Source: Candidatus Gottesmanbacteria bacterium
GTDB taxonomy: Bacteria > Patescibacteriota > Microgenomatia > UBA10105 > UBA927
Direction of reading: 5' to 3'
Length of the DNA: 19,659 bases
Assembly: GCA_016199185.1 (NCBI GenBank)
Contig: JACQHE010000042.1
Coordinates: 1-19,659, forward strand
The position numbers and the translations under genes are program-made. How positions within the stretch are numbered: the first letter of the stretch is position 1; the number at the start of each line of letters is the position of its first letter. The notes under the pieces are model-generated. The model saw nothing but the letters and a program-made list of their open reading frames with translations, had not been told where the DNA came from and did not search any database. Shown piece after piece: positions 1-6,455 of the stretch.

Positions 1-933
1 GAAATCTCCCGCGAAGAGCCGTTTGCGAAGAAGTTTGCTGAAGTTCTGGCAGGGTTGCACCCTGACATGCGTCTTGGCTTTGAGGAAAATGATCTAACGG
101 TTGCCGAGTATCACAAAATTATGCACGTGCATAAAAATGTGATGCCTGTCCCGACGCAAGGCAGGGTTGAAGAACTGCGCATGATCAAGCGGAAAGATGA
201 AGTTAAAAACATCCGGAGGGCTGCAAAAATTGCTGATGAATGTTTTGAATGTATTCTCAAAAAAATTAAGCCCGGTGTTTCTGAAAACAAAATCGCTTGG
301 GAGATTGAGTCATTTATTCGATCGCGCGGGGTAAGCCTCGCCTTCTCCCCCATCGTGGCATTTGGGAGAAATACGAGCCAGCCGCATTACAATACAAATA
401 ACAAAAGGAGGCCCTTCGACTCCGCTCAGGGCGAGCAAAACATAACATTACAGAAACAAGATGTAGTTTTGCTCGATTTTGGCGCAAAAGTGAATGGCTA
501 CTGTAGCGATATGACGCGGGTGGTGTTTGTGGGCAAACCCAAGGATGAGTGGAAGCGGGCGTATGAGACGGTGGTGAACGCGCAAAAAAAGTCGTTGGAG
601 TACCTACAAAGGTCTCACCCTGCCTGGCAGGGTGAGACCTTTCAAGAACGTTCCAGCGCGAAAGCTGATCGCATTGCGCGGGAAGTTATTGCAAAGGCAG
701 GCTTCCCCGCCTACCCGCATTCCCTCGGCCACGGCGTGGGATTGGATATTCATGAAGCGCCAAGGCTGACTATCAAAAAAGATGCCTCACTCAAACCGGG
801 TATGGTCGTCACGGTTGAGCCTGCTATATATAAGGAAGGCTCCTATGGCATCCGCATCGAAGATTTGGTACTCTTGAAGAAAGATGGAATTGAACTACTA
901 TCAAAGTCCAAAAAAGAAATGACTATCCTATGA
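1..933 (+). CDS. M24 family metallopeptidase (Xaa-Pro aminopeptidase-like), 5' partial
   Basis: The reading frame is open from base 1, so the gene begins outside the window. It is a pita-bread fold aminopeptidase, a family that removes N-terminal residues, often before proline, in the cytosol. The five metal ligands are visible: Asp in VLLDFGAKVNG, Asp in CSDMTR, His in SLGHGVGLDIHE, Glu in VEPAIY and Glu in IRIEDLV; an upstream PH (SQPHYNT) matches the substrate-site His. Two insertions interrupt the family pattern: a PFDSAQGE segment before the first metal Asp (bases 411-436), and a segment coded by a perfect palindrome (608-642) in the helical region before the metal His. Both keep the frame. 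The stop TGA overlaps the next ATG (ATGA, 930-933), suggesting translational coupling to the NYN gene. Family is secure; exact specificity (PepP/PepQ-like) is not. Confidence 0.93.
   Translation, partial: EISREEPFAKKFAEVLAGLHPDMRLGFEENDLTVAEYHKIMHVHKNVMPVPTQGRVEELRMIKRKDEVKNIRRAAKIADECFECILKKIKPGVSENKIAWEIESFIRSRGVSLAFSPIVAFGRNTSQPHYNTNNKRRPFDSAQGEQNITLQKQDVVLLDFGAKVNGYCSDMTRVVFVGKPKDEWKRAYETVVNAQKKSLEYLQRSHPAWQGETFQERSSAKADRIAREVIAKAGFPAYPHSLGHGVGLDIHEAPRLTIKKDASLKPGMVVTVEPAIYKEGSYGIRIEDLVLLKKDGIELLSKSKKEMTIL
411..436. repeat. Interspersed PFDSAQG-coding repeat inside the M24 gene
   Basis: The segment reads gcccttcgac-tcc-gctcagggcgagc and translates in frame as PFDSAQGE. Its ends pair weakly (gccct/agggc). 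The same sequence, differing only in the central three bases, occurs inverted in the CTP protease gene at 11107-11130 (19 of 22 aligned bases identical). It lies in a loop where M24 proteins normally have no such peptide. I recall this kind of ccttcgac...gctcagg repeat from other environmental bacterial genomes, but cannot check that here. Confidence 0.7.
608..642. repeat. Perfect 35-bp palindrome inside the M24 gene
   Basis: The arms aaaggtctcaccctgcc (608-624) and ggcagggtgagaccttt (626-642) are exact reverse complements around a single T. This gives a 17-bp stem. It is read in frame as roughly QRSHPAWQGETFQ, and the protein resumes a normal M24 sequence afterwards. It resembles in-gene palindromic elements such as those known in Rickettsia. 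Confidence 0.85.
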
Positions 934-1469
934 TCACACCGCAGACACTCAAAGAATTTCGGGATTTTTTGCCCGGCTGGTTACTGCCGGTCAATAGAAT
1001 TGCCGTCTTCATTGACGCAGCAAACGCAGAAAAGTCTGTGCAAAAACTTGGATGGAAAATTCACTACAAGAAACTTCGCCGCATGCTAAGCTCTGGAGAA
1101 ACGCTCATCTACTTGGGCTATTATACCGTATCGTTTCGCGACCCAAATCATGTCGCTCTACGAAACTCACTCATCAGGCAAGGGTATACGGTAAAAACAA
1201 AACCGTTGAAAATCCTCAAAAACAATAAAAGAAAGGCAAACTTTGACGTGGAAATCGCCACTGATATCGCCATAGCATTATCAACATACGACACCGTCGT
1301 ACTTTTCTCCGGTGACAGCGACTTTGCATATACATTAGAATTGCTCCGAAAACACAAAAAGAAGGTTATTGTCGTTTCAACGAAATATCGCGTGTCTCGA
1401 GAGCTTGTGGAGCGTGCTCATTACTATCTGGATTTGAAAAAAATCAAAGAGGCCATTGCAAGGCATTAA
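930..1469 (+). CDS. NYN-domain (LabA/DUF88-like) protein with a HisRS-derived N-terminus
   Basis: A 179-residue protein. From residue about 23 it is a NYN/PIN-like domain: RIAVFIDAANAEKS carries the first acidic residue and FIDAAN signature, VEIATDIAIAL the second acidic residue, and VVLFSGDSDF the last acidic patch. NYN proteins are predicted metal-dependent RNases or nucleotide-binding regulators. The first 20 residues (ITPQTLKEFRDFLP and following) do not belong to the NYN fold: they match the N-terminus of HisRS encoded 621 bp downstream (ITPQPLKGFRDFLP). The start overlaps the M24 stop by ATGA and has no separate ribosome site. Inference: a NYN cassette was inserted after the first codons of an ancestral hisS and now uses its initiation site. 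RNase activity is untested. Confidence 0.88.
   Translation: MITPQTLKEFRDFLPGWLLPVNRIAVFIDAANAEKSVQKLGWKIHYKKLRRMLSSGETLIYLGYYTVSFRDPNHVALRNSLIRQGYTVKTKPLKILKNNKRKANFDVEIATDIAIALSTYDTVVLFSGDSDFAYTLELLRKHKKKVIVVSTKYRVSRELVERAHYYLDLKKIKEAIARH
933..974 (+). repeat. Left copy of the hisS 5'-end direct repeat
   Basis: Codons 2-15 of the NYN gene align without gaps to hisS at 1554-1595, with 35 of 42 bases identical. The core tttcgggatttttt is exact. Of the six codon differences four are synonymous (P, Q, K, L) and two change the residue (T/P, E/G). Confidence 0.82.
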
Positions 1470-1470
1470 A

Positions 1471-1515
1471 AAGCCCGTCTTTTACAACGGGCGATTGAAG
1501 CAGTCTTACGACTGC
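1471..1515. promoter_or_regulatory. Two tandem stem-loops in the nyn-hisS gap
   Basis: gcccgt (1473-1478) pairs with acgggc (1487-1492), and gcagtc (1500-1505) pairs with gactgc (1510-1515). The first loop lacks a T-run on the + side; on the - side it is followed by TTTTT, so it could terminate transcription coming from the right. They may be a weak terminator or a hisS leader structure; no riboswitch or T-box consensus is visible. A tatagc box at 1526-1531 could be a -10 site, but no convincing -35 accompanies it. Confidence 0.4.
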
Positions 1516-1544
1516 AAATGAAAGTATAGCAAAGAGGAGGATAT

Positions 1545-2762
1545 ATGTCAACTATCACACCACAACCGCTCAAGGGATTTCGGGATTTTTTACCCAAAGA
1601 GGCGCTCAAACGTAAATGGCTGCGCGAAAAAATTACGCTGGTCTTTGAGCAGTGGGGCTACGATCCGCTGGAAACCCCTACGCTTGAGCCACTGGAGCTT
1701 TTTGCCGGTCAGATTGGCGAGGATGAAAAATTATTTTTCAAATTCAAAGACCCCGGCGGACGCGACGTCGCGCTTCGCTATGACCAAACAGTTCCTGCTA
1801 GTCGAGTGGTCGGACAATACGCACAGCAAATCCCGATGCCATTCAAGCGCTACCAAATGCAACCAGCCTTCCGCGCGGAAAATCCTCAAAAAGGCCGCTA
1901 CCGTGAGTTTCTTCAATGTGACGCGGATATCTTCGGGCTTGAGACACCTCTTGCTGACGCTGAAATCATCGCGCTTTCTCTGGATATTTATCGAAGCATT
2001 GGCTTTCCCCAAGCCGTTGCGCGTATCAATGATCGCCAACTTCTCACCAGTCTCCCCTACGCGGCAATCGTCGCAATCGATAAGATTAAAAAAATCGGTA
2101 AGGATGGAGTCATAAAGGATATGGAAAAAAGAGGAATAAGTAGCGGTGATGCGAAACGATACTTGGCCACCGTGGAAAATCTTCAACCAAACGACACCAT
2201 TAAAACAATTCTCACCTATCTCAAAGCCTACGGTTTTGAGGATTCGTGGTATGTTTTTGATCCGACGATTGCACGATCGTTCTCCTACTCGACCGGCCCG
2301 ATTTGGGAAATTGAAATTCCCGGATTTTCCGGCGGATCGGTGTTGGGCGGCGAGCGCTTCGACAAACTTATCGAAACGATTGCGGGTATCAAAATTCCCG
2401 GGACCGGTTTTGGGTTAGGATTTGACCGAACACTTGAAGCGGCCCAGCAATGCAACCTCATTCCTGAACTCTCGACAGGAGCACAAATACTTGTTACGGT
2501 GTTTTCTCCTGATACGCTTGACTCCTCAATCGCGGCAACAAAACAGCTTCGCCAAGGTATGATACATACAGAACTATACACGGACCCCACCGCCAAACTT
2601 GATAAACAGCTCAAATACGCCGACCGCAAAGGAATTCCATACGTCGTAATTCAGGGTCCTGATGAGGCTCAACGTGGGGTCGTAAAACTCAAAGACATGA
2701 AAGTAAAAACTCAAGAAGAACTGACGGTTGAAGAAGTCATAGAAAAGCTTACAAACGCCTAA
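1545..2762 (+). CDS. hisS: Histidyl-tRNA synthetase (variant motif)
   Basis: 405 residues, class II aminoacyl-tRNA synthetase that charges tRNA-His in the cytosol. Motif 1 lies around FEQWGYDPLETPTLEPLELF (34-53), motif 2 is FRAENPQKGRYREFLQCD (109-126), motif 3 is GFGLGFDRTLE (288-298), and a HGTP anticodon-binding domain runs from about 320 to the end. The histidine-specific motif, usually RGLDYYTG, reads RSFSYSTG (244-251): the catalytic Arg and the TG are kept, but GLDYY is replaced by SFSYS. A strong gaggagg site 4-8 bases upstream fixes the start. The stop TAA (2760-2762) is also the first base of a hairpin repeat. The 5' end is duplicated upstream in the NYN gene. Length is slightly below the usual 410-430. 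Confidence 0.95.
   Translation: MSTITPQPLKGFRDFLPKEALKRKWLREKITLVFEQWGYDPLETPTLEPLELFAGQIGEDEKLFFKFKDPGGRDVALRYDQTVPASRVVGQYAQQIPMPFKRYQMQPAFRAENPQKGRYREFLQCDADIFGLETPLADAEIIALSLDIYRSIGFPQAVARINDRQLLTSLPYAAIVAIDKIKKIGKDGVIKDMEKRGISSGDAKRYLATVENLQPNDTIKTILTYLKAYGFEDSWYVFDPTIARSFSYSTGPIWEIEIPGFSGGSVLGGERFDKLIETIAGIKIPGTGFGLGFDRTLEAAQQCNLIPELSTGAQILVTVFSPDTLDSSIAATKQLRQGMIHTELYTDPTAKLDKQLKYADRKGIPYVVIQGPDEAQRGVVKLKDMKVKTQEELTVEEVIEKLTNA
1554..1595 (+). repeat. Right copy of the hisS 5'-end direct repeat
   Basis: This is the hisS copy (codons 4-17) of the 42-bp repeat at 933-974. The two copies enclose the NYN gene body and the stem-loop gap. Confidence 0.82.
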
Positions 2763-2809
2763 CTCCCCCATTCCCCCTCTTAAAATAAGAGGGGGTTAGG
2801 GGGCGTTAC
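2760..2809. mobile_element. Solo hairpin repeat (MITE-like) of the DUF559-associated family
   Basis: A 50-bp unit with imperfect terminal inverted repeats: it starts taactccccc and ends gggggcgttac. The centre is a perfect hairpin, ccccctctta (2773-2782), loop aaa, taagaggggg (2786-2795). The same hairpin occurs at 9206-9228, 9658-9680 and 9700-9722 around the DUF559 gene. The first three bases are the hisS stop codon. It could also act as a terminator between hisS and the transporter, though no T-run follows it. Confidence 0.7.
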
Positions 2810-2823
2810 TTCCAAAATCTGCC

Positions 2824-3747
2824 ATGAACCATCGCCTCACTGCCTACCTCCTCCTGCTTCTCGTCTCTATCATCTGGGGAGTGGCCGGGCCGGTCATCAA
2901 GTTTACTCTCTCGTCATTTCCGCCGATTATCTTCCTCACCTACCGCTTCGCGCTTGCATCGGCGTTGGGTGCTTCTCTCTGGGCAATCCGGCCGCCGAAG
3001 TTCAGGGTGAATGGCAACACGATCCCCCACATCATCCTCCACAGCGTCCTTGCTGTTCCGTTGGGACTTGGACTTCTTTTTTTTGGTTTTGATAAAACCA
3101 CATCACTTACCGGCACCGTCATCTCTGCTACCGGACCGATTATGATAGCAATCGCCGGCATGATCCTCCTTAAAGAACATATCACCAAGCCGGAGCGGGT
3201 AGGTATACTCCTTGCGCTCCTGGGGACGCTTATCGTTTCTGTTGGCCCGATCGTGGGCGGCAACAGTCACGCAATCATATCGTTTGAAGGGAACCTCTTG
3301 ATCCTCGCGTCGCTTCTATCCGACGCCATCGGCACGGTGATTGCCAAAGTCTCGCTTCGGGACCGCGTGCCGGCAATCGCTCTGACCAACATTTCCTTTA
3401 TGATCGGCTTCGTTATTTTCATCCCGTTTCTTCTCGCGTCGTATTCAATCAAGGAAGTGATAACGACCATAATGGCCGCCCCGCTTTCGGCGCACCTGGG
3501 GGTTTTCTACATGGCGTTTCTTTCGGGGACGCTCGCCTATACCTTACAAAAAGTTGCGATGAAGACGATTGAAGTTGGGGAAGTCGCGGTATTTAACTAC
3601 CTCTTCCCCATCTGGGCCGCTCCCCTTTCCCTCCTCTGGCTCGGCGAAAAAATCACCACGCCCTTCATCCTGGGCGCCTCCGTCATCGCCACCGGTGTGG
3701 TGATTGCGGAGCATAAACGCAGACAGAAGCGTCGCCGCCACGGCTAG
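2824..3747 (+). CDS. EamA/DMT-superfamily membrane transporter
   Basis: 307 residues with about ten hydrophobic segments arranged as two EamA repeats: the first opens with YLLLLLVSIIWGVAGPVIKF, the second near ILASLLSDAIGTVIAKVSL. It ends in a basic cytoplasmic tail (EHKRRQKRRRHG). Members export amino acids, nucleotides, sugars or other metabolites across the inner membrane; the substrate cannot be read from sequence. The start follows the hairpin repeat by 14 bases and has no clear ribosome site. It ends just before an extended -10 promoter at 3752. Confidence 0.92.
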   Translation: MNHRLTAYLLLLLVSIIWGVAGPVIKFTLSSFPPIIFLTYRFALASALGASLWAIRPPKFRVNGNTIPHIILHSVLAVPLGLGLLFFGFDKTTSLTGTVISATGPIMIAIAGMILLKEHITKPERVGILLALLGTLIVSVGPIVGGNSHAIISFEGNLLILASLLSDAIGTVIAKVSLRDRVPAIALTNISFMIGFVIFIPFLLASYSIKEVITTIMAAPLSAHLGVFYMAFLSGTLAYTLQKVAMKTIEVGEVAVFNYLFPIWAAPLSLLWLGEKITTPFILGASVIATGVVIAEHKRRQKRRRHG

Positions 3748-3750
3748 ATC

Positions 3751-3790
3751 ATGCTATAATCCAATTCTTATGAAATCCAGCATTCATCCA
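3751..3790 (+). repeat. Left copy of the rpmE promoter/5'-end direct repeat
   Basis: 40 bases align without gaps to 8146-8185 with 33 identities. They cover the extended -10 box, the nine-base spacer and codons 1-7 (MKSSIHP here, MKSDIHP in rpmE). Similarity stops abruptly on both sides. The two copies enclose the accessory block 3791-8145. Confidence 0.78.
3752..3760 (+). promoter_or_regulatory. Extended -10 promoter (TGC-TATAAT)
   Basis: TGCTATAAT matches an extended -10 perfectly; no -35 is evident, which is acceptable for this class. The expected transcript start is near 3767, three bases before an ATG at 3770, as in the rpmE promoter at 8147-8155. Confidence 0.65.
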
Positions 3791-3894
3791 TCTCTCCTGT
3801 CCCACGCACGCCTTCTCCTCCATGGAGGGGTGTATCGTGGGTAGAGAGATAGATAAACGCAGCATAAACCTCTCGCCCGCGAGAGGTTTTTTTT
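3767..3894 (+). ncRNA. Structured leader or small RNA with a 24-codon reading frame
   Basis: The segment has its own promoter and a strong intrinsic terminator, giving a predicted RNA of about 130 nt. Its middle folds into a long hairpin: atctctc (3790-3796) with gagagat (3844-3850), cccacg (3801-3806) with cgtggg (3836-3841), and a self-complementary cctccatggagg (3817-3828) at the tip. A near-leaderless frame, 3770-3844, would give MKSSIHPSLLSHARLLLHGG and four more residues. It may be a stand-alone small RNA, a leader peptide attenuator for the S51 gene, or a remnant of an rpmE copy. It matches no RNA family I recognise. Confidence 0.45.
3866..3894 (+). terminator. Intrinsic terminator
   Basis: aaacctctcgc (3866-3876), a two-base loop cc, then gcgagaggttt, followed by five more T (T8 in total, 3887-3894). 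The 11-bp stem with a T-run is a textbook rho-independent terminator. It stands only 11 bases before the S51 start, so it would block read-through into that gene unless relieved. Confidence 0.88.
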
Positions 3895-3905
3895 ATGGTC
3901 AAAAT

Positions 3906-4526
3906 ATGACCCCTGAAATAAAACTCAAAACAGCCGAAAAGCCCTTCTATGTACACGGGAGGGTATTTCTTGCTTCAAGATTTGAAGCCTTGGAACATCT
4001 TTTAGAAATTGTACCGCCGGAGAAACTGGAGCACATACTATTTATTCCCACTGCAGCAAACAATTACCCAGATGAACGTAAGGCTTTTTTGGAAGGGTAT
4101 AGACAATGGTTTCGTACGCACAATATTCCGTTCACCGAAATTGATTTAGCTGCTATGCAACAAGAAGAGCTTCTTGTAGCACTTCGAGGCGCAGGCGCCA
4201 TTGTGGTTGCCGGAGGGAACACTCAATACCTTCTAGAACAAATGCAACGGACCGACTTTGCGCGGACTATCAAACCATGCATAGAGCGAGGTGTTTGGTA
4301 TATCGGTGTGAGCGCCGGCGCAGTTGTTGCCGGTCCGAACATAGAGCACATCGTACCTATTGAACCAGCGCAAACAGACAATCTCCTTACTGATTATACC
4401 GCGCTCGCTTTGGTTCCGAGTCCTGTCGTACCCCACGCAGATCAACCGTTTATGCAAGGTGTTCTTGAACGTTTGAGGCAACAGGGACATGCATGTATCG
4501 CAATTCCTGACCCTCCAAGGATATGA
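3906..4526 (+). CDS. Peptidase S51 family protein (dipeptidase E / cyanophycinase-like), short
   Basis: 206 residues from the ATG at 3906. Family marks: IVVAGGNTQYLLEQM (the GGNT loop), YIGVSAGAVVAGPNI with the nucleophile Ser in a G-x-S-A-G elbow, and VVPHADQPF with a candidate catalytic His. S51 enzymes are class I glutamine amidotransferase-like serine peptidases that cleave Asp-containing dipeptides or cyanophycin. An in-frame extension to 3822 exists, but it would translate through the terminator, so the later start is preferred. The C-terminus stops at IAIPDPPRI, about 20 residues short of typical PepE, where the last strands should be, so it may be trimmed. No ribosome site is visible. 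It is convergent with the small minus-strand genes. Confidence 0.8.
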   Translation: MTPEIKLKTAEKPFYVHGRVFLASRFEALEHLLEIVPPEKLEHILFIPTAANNYPDERKAFLEGYRQWFRTHNIPFTEIDLAAMQQEELLVALRGAGAIVVAGGNTQYLLEQMQRTDFARTIKPCIERGVWYIGVSAGAVVAGPNIEHIVPIEPAQTDNLLTDYTALALVPSPVVPHADQPFMQGVLERLRQQGHACIAIPDPPRI

Positions 4527-4556
4527 TCAAATCTGCCACACACCGGAGGTGGTATT

Positions 4557-4787
4557 TTACCGATACTCTGGGTTTAGGTGGCTTGATAATCCATTATTTT
4601 TTATCCACTCTACAATAGTCGCATCATCAGTATCCTCTGAAAATTGAGCGAGGAAATCTCCTCCCTCCCGTATTTCCCCCTCGGTACGGTCAACCACAAA
4701 AAGGCCTTCTCCGGGTTCATCAATAAGCACTCCAAAAAGAAAGAGTACATTGCCGCCATCAACGATCTTCAACTTTCTGTACTTCAT
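4557..4787 (-). CDS. Small hypothetical protein (76 aa)
   Basis: I do not recognise this protein. It is 76 residues long, acidic (EPGEG, RTEGEIREGGD, SEDTDD), with an N-terminal strand-like part KLKIVDGGNVLFLFGVLID; no membrane segment or metal motif is seen. The start at 4787 is chosen because ggaggt lies seven bases upstream on the minus strand; a longer frame to 4838 overlaps the preceding gene and lacks a site. It follows the 96-residue gene by five bases, so the two form an operon. It is convergent with the S51 gene. Confidence 0.6.
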   Translation of the reverse strand: MKYRKLKIVDGGNVLFLFGVLIDEPGEGLFVVDRTEGEIREGGDFLAQFSEDTDDATIVEWIKNNGLSSHLNPEYR

Positions 4788-4792
4788 AAGAC

Positions 4793-5083
4793 CTACCTCC
4801 TTCTTGCCGCTTCCATTCCGGCAAGCAAACCTGGCCATTGACTTGGTGGTACTTCTCGAAGCACACTCGGATCTGCGTCACCAATTGAAAACATAACTCG
4901 TTTTTCATAGAAAGTCGAAAGTGCTGCAACGGCTCCTTCACAATACGCTACTTGACCAGCCTCACTCTCAAGCTTACCAAGCCGAAATTCCAGTAACGCT
5001 TCAGCCTGCACGAATTCTTCTTCTGTCATTCCTGTACGGAATACATCGAGTAATTGATTCTTGGCATCTGCTAGCGTCGTCAT
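4793..5083 (-). CDS. Small hypothetical protein (96 aa)
   Basis: Not recognised. 96 residues, mostly helical in character (TEEEFVQAEALLEFRLGKLE), with a single Cys and a basic end (MEAARRR). The start ATG at 5083 has an aaagggggtga ribosome-binding site. It is the first gene of a two-gene minus-strand operon and is divergent from the winged-helix gene at 5211, sharing a 127-bp intergenic region that contains inverted repeats. A short soluble regulatory or accessory role is possible but unproven. Confidence 0.6.
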   Translation of the reverse strand: MTTLADAKNQLLDVFRTGMTEEEFVQAEALLEFRLGKLESEAGQVAYCEGAVAALSTFYEKRVMFSIGDADPSVLREVPPSQWPGLLAGMEAARRR

Positions 5084-5161
5084 GATACTTCACCCCCTTT
5101 ACAAATAGCGGCAGGATGCGCTAATTATGGAGTACGGATAGCAATCCTGCTTGACGTTGCA

Positions 5162-5208
5162 TGTCAGGATATTTGCAATATAGCGAGAAGAGTATTAGAA
5201 TCCTGACA
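5162..5208. promoter_or_regulatory. Inverted repeat, possible operator of the winged-helix operon
   Basis: tgtcaggat (5162-5170) and atcctgaca (5200-5208) are exact reverse complements flanking 29 bp. A second, shorter pair, gcaggat (5111-5117) and atcctgc (5144-5150), repeats the same caggat core. The right arm ends two bases before the ATG at 5211. A tattag box at 5193-5198 could be a -10. Since the downstream gene encodes a winged-helix DNA-binding domain, autoregulation is plausible. Confidence 0.45.
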
Positions 5209-5210
5209 GT

Positions 5211-6452
5211 ATGGCTGACAGTAACGCTTCGCCGAACCAGTATCCCCTGCCGGAACGCTTCTACGAGAAGCTTGCCGAAAGGCTCTACGAGCCGCTGACA
5301 TTGTCAGAAAACGCGGTGATCCTGTGCCCTCCGCTGTGGGGTCGCGACCACAATATCCGAATCCTCTGGGAGCGAGCCGCCGCTGACCGGCGCCGGATCC
5401 TCAAACGACAAGCTAACCGGTATACCTTCAGCCATCACGATGTTTTCGGCGATGACGAACACGCCCTCACCGGCCAGTTTCTTGCCGGACTCGATCTGCC
5501 GGTAACCGGCAACGCCAACTTCTCCACGCTTGCTTCCGGCATCCACGGCTGTCTGAAAGACGGCGTTCACCCGGTATTTTTCCTCAATATTTCAGAAAGC
5601 CTCACCGATGAAGCCCTCTGCCGCGTTCTGAATTTGGCCCAGCGGACGTATTACCTTGCCCCCAACCACATCCATTTCATTATCGTCATGGACATGAAGT
5701 GGAACGAAGATGATTTTTTTATGCTTGTAGCACCCTTCCGGTCCCTTTTCCAAAACATCATCCGGCCGACCGTCTATACGGATGAAGAAACGCTCCACCT
5801 CATAAGCTACTGGCTCAATCGCTGGCAGTACCGGTTGAGCCGCCAAGCCAAAGACTGGCTCGCCAGGTCCGCCGGCGGTATCCTCCTTCTTGGCAAAGCC
5901 GCCACCCGGCTCGCCGTCAAAGAAAAACTCAAAAGGGAGGAGGAAATCCGGGCGATCGTCCCGACGCACCCGGATTTTACCGTCCAAATGAGGCTATTTC
6001 TCGCGCGCCTGACAAACGAACAGCACACTATTCTCGCCCGAATCGCCAACAATGAACGCCTACACGATGACGGCGAGCTACGTCATTTGGAAGCTATGGG
6101 GTTTCTGCGCCAAACATCCTCCGGCTGGGAGATAGGAAGTTCGTTTATCGCGCGCTACCTGACAACTCCCGCCCGCTCAACGAGACGGCTGAAAGCCGCG
6201 GTGCTTGCATCCAAATCATTCTCCGAACGCGAAAAACTCGTGGTTACGACGCTCGTTGCTTTACACGGCACGCCGTTGAATCGCGACCGCCTTGCCCAAA
6301 TCATCTGGGGAGAAGAAGAGTATCTGGATAAATTCTCCGATTGGGCGCTGGACCAGGCGATGTCGCGGATCAGACGGAAGCTACACACTATCCCAAAGCT
6401 TCAAGCCCTTGAACTTGTTTCGGTAAAAAAGCACGGATTTCAAATCCTTTAG
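5211..6452 (+). CDS. Winged-helix DNA-binding protein with a decayed AAA/STAND-like ATPase region
   Basis: 413 residues. The C-terminal 80 or so residues look like an OmpR/PhoB-type winged helix: SEREKLVVTTLVALHGTPLN, then RDRLAQIIWGEEE, then LDQAMSRIRRKL, ending VKKHGFQIL where the wing hairpin belongs. The N-terminal 230 residues have the shape of an AAA/ORC-like ATPase, but the P-loop position (ENAVILCPPLWGRDHNIRIL, 33-52) lacks GK[ST], and the possible Walker B strand HFIIVMDMKW has Asp but no following acidic partner. It is therefore probably not an active ATPase. It lies three bases before the next gene, with which it forms an operon. It may be a transcription regulator sensing an unknown signal. 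The winged helix is fairly secure; the ATPase ancestry is inference. Confidence 0.75.
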   Translation: MADSNASPNQYPLPERFYEKLAERLYEPLTLSENAVILCPPLWGRDHNIRILWERAAADRRRILKRQANRYTFSHHDVFGDDEHALTGQFLAGLDLPVTGNANFSTLASGIHGCLKDGVHPVFFLNISESLTDEALCRVLNLAQRTYYLAPNHIHFIIVMDMKWNEDDFFMLVAPFRSLFQNIIRPTVYTDEETLHLISYWLNRWQYRLSRQAKDWLARSAGGILLLGKAATRLAVKEKLKREEEIRAIVPTHPDFTVQMRLFLARLTNEQHTILARIANNERLHDDGELRHLEAMGFLRQTSSGWEIGSSFIARYLTTPARSTRRLKAAVLASKSFSEREKLVVTTLVALHGTPLNRDRLAQIIWGEEEYLDKFSDWALDQAMSRIRRKLHTIPKLQALELVSVKKHGFQIL

Positions 6453-6455
6453 CCT

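Noticed and set aside
1471..1492. Stem-loop considered as a T-box or his leader before hisS
   Set aside because: No T-box consensus, no His-rich leader peptide and no T-run on the plus strand.
3767..3894. Structured RNA considered as SRP RNA or 6S RNA
   Set aside because: It lacks the SRP tetraloop domain sequence and the long open bubble of 6S RNA; too short for either in the form seen.
3822..3905. 28-residue upstream extension of the S51 peptidase
   Set aside because: It would run through the long hairpin and the terminator, and it has no family similarity.
4500..4640. Possible frameshift restoring the S51 C-terminus in another frame
   Set aside because: An open frame exists (beginning LTLQGYDQICHTPEV), but it does not resemble the S51 end and runs into the opposite-strand gene, so a frameshift cannot be supported.
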